DNA of 64,000 bases from Platycnemis pennipes (taxonomy: Eukaryota > Arthropoda > Insecta > Odonata > Platycnemididae), in assembly GCA_933228895.1 (NCBI GenBank), contig OW121846.1, positions 8,525,915 to 8,589,914 of the forward strand, read 5' to 3'. Made by a program: the position numbers and the translations under genes. Position 1 is the stretch's first letter, and each line of letters opens with the position of its first letter. Shown here piece after piece: positions 57,124 through 64,000 of the stretch. The notes under the pieces are model-generated. The model ran no database searches and was not told the origin of the DNA. It saw nothing but the letters and a program-made list of their open reading frames with translations.

Positions 57124-58654
57124 TTTGTAAAATCTTGACACAAAGTAGTAACATACAATAGTAGTTAAAAATGAGAGCTAGCGTGCTGCCGGTCGACCAT
57201 TCGATCCTTAACACTGCCTAGTAATATCGTCCTTGCTGTATTCCTAGGTTGACGCAAGCAGCCAGTTATAAAAAGTAGATTATCAGATATTTCATGTCAA
57301 TGTACAAGTCAACAAATGAAACACAAATAAATTTGGCATTAGTGAAATTGATTGGAAAAATATTTTTCCAATCAATTTTACTAATTGATTGGAAATTATT
57401 ACAGAATAAAAACCGTGTAAACAATACGTTAACTTTACAATGTATTTCTAAGCATGCATTTTTAAATCTAGTTTAAGCGATAAAAGTACAAAAAAGTGAG
57501 TATCCACACACAACGGTTGGAAATTAATGATGATTAAATTTTTGATTCAATGGCTGAAAGAAAAATTTAAACAGCAATAAGAATCGAACTTCATTATCTG
57601 CAGGACACTACTCCACTCTGCTATTGTCGGCTTACTTGAGTTCAGAGAATGCAGGCAAACTTTTTTCTTGCAAATAATGGAGAAAAAAGCCAAGACATGT
57701 TTCTTTATTTTGCTTCCAGTTGCATGAAAAAAAGGCTCATCTTATTTCATTATCTGAGTTACACAACCTCTCCTTATGAGCATAAAACTCACAAATTTCA
57801 CGTTAAAGGTCGTTATTAATAAACCATTGCAAAATTTTTATTTTAGCAGTAAGAAACCTTTTATGATCATTTTATAGTCTTAAAAATGGAATCCCCAGAT
57901 ATTCCATAAATGGAATCTCCTGACCTCATTAAAAAGTTTTTCTTTCTAAATAAGAATTTGGAGAATTTCAAGGATTTGATTTACAACAGTAACCCAAGTT
58001 AATGTAAACCCATTGTGCACTGAATTGATTTTAGGTTTTGGATTTTGTATATTATTTAATATTCTATATTATATTATTCTTGGTGTGTGATATGCTCAGA
58101 AGTCTTTTTTCTATAATCACATTTATACCTTTCTGGATAGAGGGTGATACAATATGGCATCACTAGGATCTTATGTTTTGGAAAATAATTCAAATATTAA
58201 TGAAAATGAACTTATAATGCTTCTTTTAACTACACTCTAAAGAATAGTTTAAAAGAGGTTTAAAAATGTATGGTTTGATGAGTATGTGATAAGGAAAGTG
58301 GTCTTTATGTTAGAAGCAATAACATATAGTTATTGAATCACTAAATCTTGATCCAGGAAAATATTATCCACACATACGACAGGAAGTTGATTATTTCTAC
58401 TATAAATGTACTTGTTTTTTGGAAATACTATTGTTGCTGTTTTTCTGTATAGATTAAAAATGTAGGATTAGAAAAGAAATGAAATTCAGAATCCATTATC
58501 TGAAACTGGGGACCCGAAACCAAGTCAAAGATCCGAATTGAAGTCAAGGACCCGATTCCGGATCAAAAAAAAAAACCTGGATCCGTCCGTCACCAGTTAT
58601 TTCTAAATTGTTTTTCCTGTTTTCTGTTATTTTCTTGACTTGGTCATACTCACG
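57124..58654. other. No gene recognised
   Basis: AT-rich. At 58490-58600 GGACCCGAAACC and GGATCCGTCCGTCACCA strings resemble a hAT-type right end, but no transposase or partner is visible. The palindrome at 57345 lies in this stretch. Confidence 0.35.
57345..57378. repeat. Perfect 34-bp palindrome
   Basis: AAATTGATTGGAAAAAT is followed at once by its exact reverse complement, with no loop. ATTGATTGGAAA occurs a third time at 57384. Confidence 0.85.
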
Positions 58655-59029
58655 ACATATTGGTGTCAGATGTGGTTTAGGGTGGTTGGCTGCAAGGATC
58701 GTAAACATTAACGAAGAAAAATTAATATTCCAGAGGGAGTAATGATCTGCGGAAGTTTTGGAGATTGATTATCCACGCTAAGCTGATTTTAGTAAATTTT
58801 AAGGCCAGTAACAACCCACTAGGCGAATCGATCCTAAGTAATGAATATTTTCATGATTTTCTCATACTTTTCACATCCTTGTTTAATCTCTGTTGGCCAG
58901 ATGGACTGGTTGAGCCACTCAAATTCCCAGTGCAGAATTCCAGGCCCATTTCCCTTACTTTTTCCTCTTTTCCAAATTCCCTGGATTTTCCATGATTTCC
59001 AGATTTTCCCTGACCACTGGGTACCCTGT
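58655..59029 (+). repeat. Dispersed repeat, copy 2
   Basis: Direct copy of 16998-17363, with several small indels. It begins ACATATTGGTGTCAGATGTG and ends CCACTGGGTACCCTG. Confidence 0.7.
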
Positions 59030-59406
59030 AATTATGCATAGTCTTGAATAACATTATAAATACTTCAAAGAAGAGGGTAGAAAGATTCTTAGGAATTGAG
59101 AAGAACTGGAATTTTTTTTACCATTACATGAAATCCTACACAATAACTTCTATAAAATTAATTTCTGGCATGCCTCTCTCGAAATCGAGAGAAAATACAA
59201 AAGATAAAAGTCAAGTATCACCCAATTCAAATTTTTCATGAATGAATTAAGTCTGTTTCAGCCCCTCTTCTTCACCTACAGCCAAGTCTTGAAATACACC
59301 TACATCAATATCGAAATCAGACTCCTCACTGGAAATGAGTGAAGAAAAGTCAGATTCCAGGAGCTCTGAAGACAATGCATCTAATTTTTATTTGCCTATA
59401 TGAATA
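59030..59406. other. No gene recognised
   Basis: AT-rich spacer before the TA of pogo-like copy 2. Confidence 0.4.
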
Positions 59407-59728
59407 TACAGTATAACCCCGTACTTGCGTTATCCCAATTTACGTTTTCCCGCAATTTACGTTTTTAACAGGTCCAAAGCAATTTCCTGTGTCTCCAACG
59501 TTAGCAGAACCCTGTGTTTACACCATTCCTTTTCCATTTTCCTGCTGTTTGCCTTACATACGTGTTAGAGTATGATAGATTAAAAAACAAAATTCCCTTC
59601 TATGACATTTATCCATACATACCAGTTTATATAAAACACTTCTTTACCTCGTTTCTTGCATATACACTTCAAAAACACGAGAGAGAGAGCAGTAATATGC
59701 TCCATTTTTATTTAAGAATTTGGACTTA

Positions 59729-61317
59729 TAGGGCTATTCTGTAACAGATTACGCCGGCGCTATTATGACGTAGGGCGTTATTTTGGAGAGATCGGCGGAA
59801 TATAACGCTTTCCTGATTCTATAAGGTAAATAGCGGCCCCTGGGGGGTCGCTATATAGCACCAAAAATAACGCCAGCCTATGGCTCGCGTTATCTCAGAT
59901 AGAGACCCCTTCAATGACTTTATTGAACTTGGAAATCATGCTGTAGTTTATTTTACTGTAGCCATGAACCTAAAAATATTGTATTCGCGTTCATATTTGA
60001 TTCCTCAACTTCAGAAAGGACGCTAATTTGGTTAAACGTATCTTATTCGATGTTTACCTGGTATCCAAAGAAATTTCCATGTATCTAAGCGATTTCATAC
60101 ACTCGCATATGCGAACATATGTGAACTATCTTTATTTCACCCTACAAAACATAATACGAAAGCTAAGCCGTAAATGCGGCAATCATGAACATCTATCAAC
60201 ACATATATGAGATGAGTTGATTGCTAATATAGGTTATAACCTTTTACATTGTGGCATATATTTGGATAGAATGCACAAAAAATTAAATTTTGTATTTATA
60301 TCTACTCCATATGTTAAACGAATCAATATTAATTTTTGCATAATTAGCTGGTGCGAAATGTAAAATAGGAAAATATAAAATAGGCTATTAAATGACATGG
60401 TGACAATCAAACTTATAAAGATATAACGTTATAAGCTGTGCAGCTGACAATCATTTCGTGCTGTTTAGCTCAATAAAGGGGCTATTTCTCATAGGAGATA
60501 TTTTGGCTGCTTGCTGTTCAGCAACGTTGCAGCTGCTATCCTTTAAGTCAGAGGAGGTCCCTTTTTAAATCCCTCCTCTACATCCTGTCATTCTAGGATT
60601 TCATACAATTTTTCACATACTATCATGAAAATATTAACGGAATTTAACACGTATGTCAATCATCGGTTCAGTAAAAAAAATATTCCCCGTCCAATGAGTA
60701 ATTACTAACGTTTCAATGGGCTACTTCACATTATTTTAACATCGTAAACAACTAAACTTTGCATGATGAAGTGTTTCAATGTATTTATCATCAGAAAAAT
60801 TTGTCAAACTATGAAAATGAATATAAAAGACCATTCACAAATCAAAATTGAGCACATAAACACCGCTAACTCACGATTGAAAAACATTAACATCAACCCG
60901 AATTCTGTCGTCCGCTGAACAAAAACTTCGTCAACATTTGCTTCACGATATTCAACTGTTTCTACTTTGTCCCGGTCGCAAACAATATTTTGCGTATATT
61001 TCATTTTTGAGGGTCTATATCAAGAATAAAGTTTTTATTAAAGTTTTAAGAAATTCTTGAGCCATAATTCAATAAATTCTACCCTAATAATACAGATTTA
61101 ATTAAAACTGTTTGTTCTTGCTGCCTCCTATTGGCCGCTTGGAATCTGCCCTACTACTTTTCTCATACTCTCGAGAGATTACGCCACAGCGCTATGTTAC
61201 GCCCTTGGATTGGGCGTAACATAGCGCGGCGGTATTTACAGAATCGGAAAAAGCGTAATTTCCGAAGAGAAATAGCGGATGCGTAATATAGCGCCCTCAA
61301 GTTACAGAATAGGCCTA
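59729..61317. mobile_element. Harbinger-like MITE nested in the pogo-like element (1,589 bp)
   Basis: TAGGGCTATTCTGTAAC at the left and, inverted, TAGGCCTATTCTGTAAC at the right. TTA duplications lie at 59726-59728 and 61318-61320. The uninterrupted copy at 55519-57123 has GACTCAGCGGC on its minus strand where this one has GACTTA...TTAGTGGC, which confirms the insertion point. GCGTTAT/ATAACGC and TAGCGCC strings are frequent near both ends. No transposase recognised. Confidence 0.8.
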
Positions 61318-62042
61318 TTAGTGGCGTAGCGGGGCAGTACACTGCGCCACTAGTGACGGAAATACGAAATATTCACACTCACAATTCTTTTGCCAGGAAA
61401 AGATTCACACTATGAAATGAATGCATACAGGATGCAATTTATAATTTAGGAACACCTGCGGGAGAATATTTAAGCTGTGCCGAAGTACATATTGTGAAGA
61501 ATGAAAAAGTTTCTTAGTGCAGAGACTATGAAATGTTAAAAATACATGAACTGAACTGGTTGATGATAACAGGAGATCATTTGTCAGACCATCGCACAGC
61601 ACTAATTCACCAGTTTAACTACGGGTTACTATGAAACAATACATATTGAAACTTGTAGTATCACGTGAAAACAGCATTGAATAAAAAAATTAATTTGTTA
61701 TGAAATTTTTGAAGTTGAATAACTGCGTGCGCTGGCCGGAAAGCGAGGTAGCTCAATATTGTCATGTGTTGTTTATGTTGTCCTTAATTACTCCTGAACA
61801 TATACTTTATTTTACTTGGAAATGGGAAATGGATGCAAATTACAATATTTTCAGAAGACACGAGGGTTTTTGGGTTTCTTCCGCATTGGTTCATCCCTCT
61901 AGATGGCAGTTTTGTCGGCATTCCAGACTCTTATCTTCAGTTCCGAAGAGTGTGTCCCATCGAATTTCCTTTATCTTCATTCTATATATTTCCTACATCT
62001 TTGTACTATATATTTCCTACACCAATTTCCTATATGTCAGAC

Positions 62043-62073
62043 CTGAAGATGCCATCTGGAATGCTGGTGAAAC
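62043..62073 (+). ncRNA. Hammerhead-ribozyme-like motif in pogo-like copy 2
   Basis: CTGAAGATGCCA, a loop, TGGT, then GAAACTGTC. The end GUC after a minimal AC/GU third stem is the canonical cleavage triplet. One extra U follows CTGAAGA, as in the other copies. TATATATTTCCTAC repeats lie just upstream (61978-62035). Confidence 0.35.
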
Positions 62074-62754
62074 TGTCATCCAGTAGGGTGAATCAACGAG
62101 GAAAATAACCAAATAAACCCTCAAATCATCTTCTAATCACCAGGAAGCCTTTGCTGGCACTAGAATATTTTCCATTTAAGCATAAATAAAAATTGCGGAT
62201 TCTCATGATGCAACTCGCACTGATATAGTGAAATATTTAATATTACTGGTCTCTTCAATTAATACAATTATGAAAACTCGCAATGTGATTCAGAAACATG
62301 CTAGCTAGTGCAGGTATTGGGAAAAAATAAAACTTCAAGAAATCATTGTATGACTGAATACTAACTTAAAAAGTGGTTTTTAAGTTCTAGGTCATCAAAT
62401 ATCGCCATGAATGGCTTCGTCATAACAGAAAATGCATTGCACAATGTATAAGTTTTAGAATGATGGATTTGACGACGTCCAATCGTTGGTTGAAACATTG
62501 GTAGAAATATATCATACAAAAATATATCAGGACAGCTCCATATTTTAAGAAATAATTAATAATATTGCTATAATTCAGTTTATCCATGTTTCTTACTTAT
62601 ACATATATGCATGTAAAACTGAATATTGTCCTTTTCCCACTATTTGCATTTTCACGAAATTTACATTTTTCTCTTGAGGTCCCTAGTAAAATGTGTACAT
62701 AAAGGGTGTTACTGTACATGAATATAATAGGTTTGGCTGCTATTTTGTCTCAAT

Positions 62755-63125
62755 TACACCTCTACTAAAGTCTTAGCCCACTTTGACCCTTCTTTGCCTG
62801 TCATTTTGGAATGTGATGCCTCCCCCTATGGTGTAGAGGCTGTGAGATCATATGCCTATCCTACTAAGTGACCCATTGCCTTTGCTTCACGTTTCTTGAG
62901 TGCGGCAGAAAATAATTATGCTCAAATTGAAAATTGCAAAAGCACGAAAATTGGTTTTTGGAGCAAAACACGTTATGCAATACCTGAATGGGAGAGAATT
63001 TTGGCTTAGAACTGATCATAAACCATTGATGTATAGATTTGGAGACAAGAAGGGTATCCCCCAAATGGCAGCAAATAGATTGCACACAATCATACTGCAG
63101 GGTTAGAGCTACCAATGAGATGTAT
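62755..63125 (+). pseudogene. Ty3/gypsy RNase H remnant
   Basis: The order is VLAHFDPSLPVILECDASPY (62779-62830), PIAFASRFLSAAENNYAQIE (about 62875-62932), a frameshift, VFGAKHVMQYLNGREFWLRT and DHKPLMYRFGDKKGIPQMAA. This is the end of the reverse transcriptase thumb and the RNase H domain of gypsy Pol. The RNase H catalytic aspartate in ECDAS and the TDHKPL block are kept, but a TGA after the YPTK segment and the frameshift break the frame. No LTRs found nearby. It begins just after the TA of the pogo-like copy. Confidence 0.75.
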
Positions 63126-63226
63126 TAATGAAATCCGTAGATTCTGGCGATATTGCGTGGTATTCGAACATATCAGAAAAAGACAAAATTTGCAATTTAC
63201 CACATAAAAAATTTATTCCGACCCGG

Positions 63227-63253
63227 GTTTCGTTGGCACTGCAACATCGTCAG
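63227..63253 (-). ncRNA. Hammerhead-ribozyme-like motif, left arm
   Basis: CTGACGATGTTGCAGTGCCA followed by ACGAAAC, then CCGGGTCGG. The core strings CTGACGA and GAAA and the cleavage triplet GTC are in place; GTTG/CAAC forms stem II after one extra U, and ACCC/GGGT forms stem III. Confidence 0.4.
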
Positions 63254-63438
63254 GTGAAAAATAACATCCATAGTGCGCTATATATAAAAACTCCTACTCC
63301 TACTCAATGGTGGCGAAACATTTATTAGAAAAGAACCATAATTGTGATTTCGAGGCGAAAGTGCTCGACCCCCCTACGCCACTACCCCCCCCCCTGTTTT
63401 GTATACTACGCTTCACGCTTCGAGACCTAATCGGCCTC

Positions 63439-63813
63439 TGCCACCCCAGCCACCCTCCACCGTCTTCGAGGACTTAGATGACCGGCGCCCACTCCGGATT
63501 TCGCCCACACGGAGACCATATGCGGAAACAGATCGACCATGGTCAGTGATGAGGTCCCTTCCAGCCCCGGGACCTCGACCCTTTGTTTCCCCTGTGACAA
63601 CAAGTCGCACCACGTGGCACCTTAGTTGAAGCCGTGACAATGCTCCCAGGATCCGAAGTGTGGAAACCCTTTCCCCAATGAGACTTTTTTAAAATACTGT
63701 GTTTCCGCCAGTTGATGTGTTTATGACCCCCCTTCCCTCAGCTCCGCCTCATACCCTAACCCCGGCACCCTTGCCCTCCCATTCACGTGTCTTTCCTCTG
63801 CCCGCCAATAGGC
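63439..63813 (-). repeat. GC-rich dispersed repeat, copy 2
   Basis: Reverse complement of the repeat at 41188-41540, with extra segments. Several C-rich runs follow it to 63840. Confidence 0.7.
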
Positions 63814-63904
63814 TTTCCACTGCCCCCCCCCCTTCTTCCGCCTCTTCCCCACTCCTCACATCCCCGCATATTATATATAGCGCACTATGGATGTTATTTT
63901 TCAC

Positions 63905-63931
63905 CTGACGATGTTGCAGTGCCAACGAAAC
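63905..63931 (+). ncRNA. Hammerhead-ribozyme-like motif, right arm
   Basis: Same bases as the left-arm motif, in opposite orientation, again followed by CCGGGTCGG. The two copies match through the whole core. Confidence 0.4.
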
Positions 63932-64000
63932 CCGGGTCGGAATAAAGTTTTTATGTGGTAAATTGCAAATTTTGTCTTTTTCTGAGATGTATTAAGGCAG

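Larger units (their letters stand above)
59409..62713 (+). mobile_element. pogo-like family B, copy 2, with a nested element
   Basis: CAGTATAACCCCGTACTTGC at the left and, inverted, CAGTAACACCCTTTATGTAC at the right, both next to TA (59407-59408 and 62714-62715). 3,305 bp in total; about 1.7 kb without the Harbinger-like insertion at 59729-61317. In opposite orientation to 55519-57123. Its right part contains the hammerhead-like motif at 62043. Confidence 0.85.
63170..63990. mobile_element. Inverted-arm structure around the GC-rich repeat
   Basis: Arms of about 118 bp, 63170-63287 and 63873-63990, are inverted copies (strings such as TTTGCAATTTACCACATAAA and CGACCCGGGTTTCGTTGGCA). Each arm has a hammerhead-like motif and a TATATA end facing inwards. 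Between them lies the GC-rich repeat 63439-63813. Inverted terminal repeats with hammerhead-like motifs are reminiscent of Penelope-like elements, but no protein is recognised. It ends near the window edge and may continue. Confidence 0.55.

Overview
This 64 kb window looks like nuclear DNA of an arthropod, probably an insect with a large, repeat-rich, AT-rich genome. Three things point that way: a copia-type LTR retrotransposon whose primer-binding site matches the anticodon region of initiator tRNA-Met, as in Drosophila copia; the mixture of Tc1/mariner, pogo, Harbinger, hAT, piggyBac, Penelope-like and non-LTR debris; and eukaryotic splice, TATA and AATAAA signals with no operon structure. 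I cannot name the species. I see no convincing conserved host protein-coding gene, CRISPR array, rRNA or intact tRNA. The only possible host gene is a short three-exon model at about 505-1230.

Layout. 1-2000: possible small spliced gene, then a 45-bp tandem repeat. 2.9-5.3 kb: hAT-like repeat, a 1,011-bp foldback element with TA target duplications, and a Tc1 transposase remnant. 6.8-9.8 kb: hAT remnant with a nested MITE, then a CR1/Jockey-like reverse transcriptase remnant. 10.3-13 kb: a pogo-like end, a 790-bp unclassified element with 16-bp iterons and a perfect 8-bp target duplication, and a mariner C-terminal remnant. 17-23.2 kb: the centrepiece, a complete copia element (17604-22344) with identical 249-bp LTRs and an open 1,378-codon Gag-Pol, inserted inside an older non-LTR retrotransposon fragment that is itself inverted. 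23.2-24.9 kb: hAT remnant split by a 964-bp foldback element. 27.6-28.5 kb: piggyBac remnant. 28.8-30.8 and 42.1-44.0 kb: two copies of one Harbinger family. 31.3-34.3 kb: a 3.0-kb element with GGCCA-rich subterminal arrays. 35.6-36.8 kb: pogo/JRK-like transposase pseudogene. 37.1-38.9 kb: Penelope-like remnant. 44.2-46.9 kb: pogo-like MITE split by a hAT element. 55.5-57.1 and 59.4-62.7 kb: two inverted copies of a pogo family, the second split by another Harbinger-like element. 62.7-64 kb: Ty3/gypsy RNase H remnant, then a pair of inverted arms.

The window is a record of nested insertions. Exact target duplications give the order of several of them. Only copia looks competent by sequence; everything else is truncated, frameshifted or non-autonomous. 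A recurring hammerhead-like signature (CTGANGA, a short stem, then GAAAC) sits in four otherwise different repeat families and is the most unexpected pattern here.
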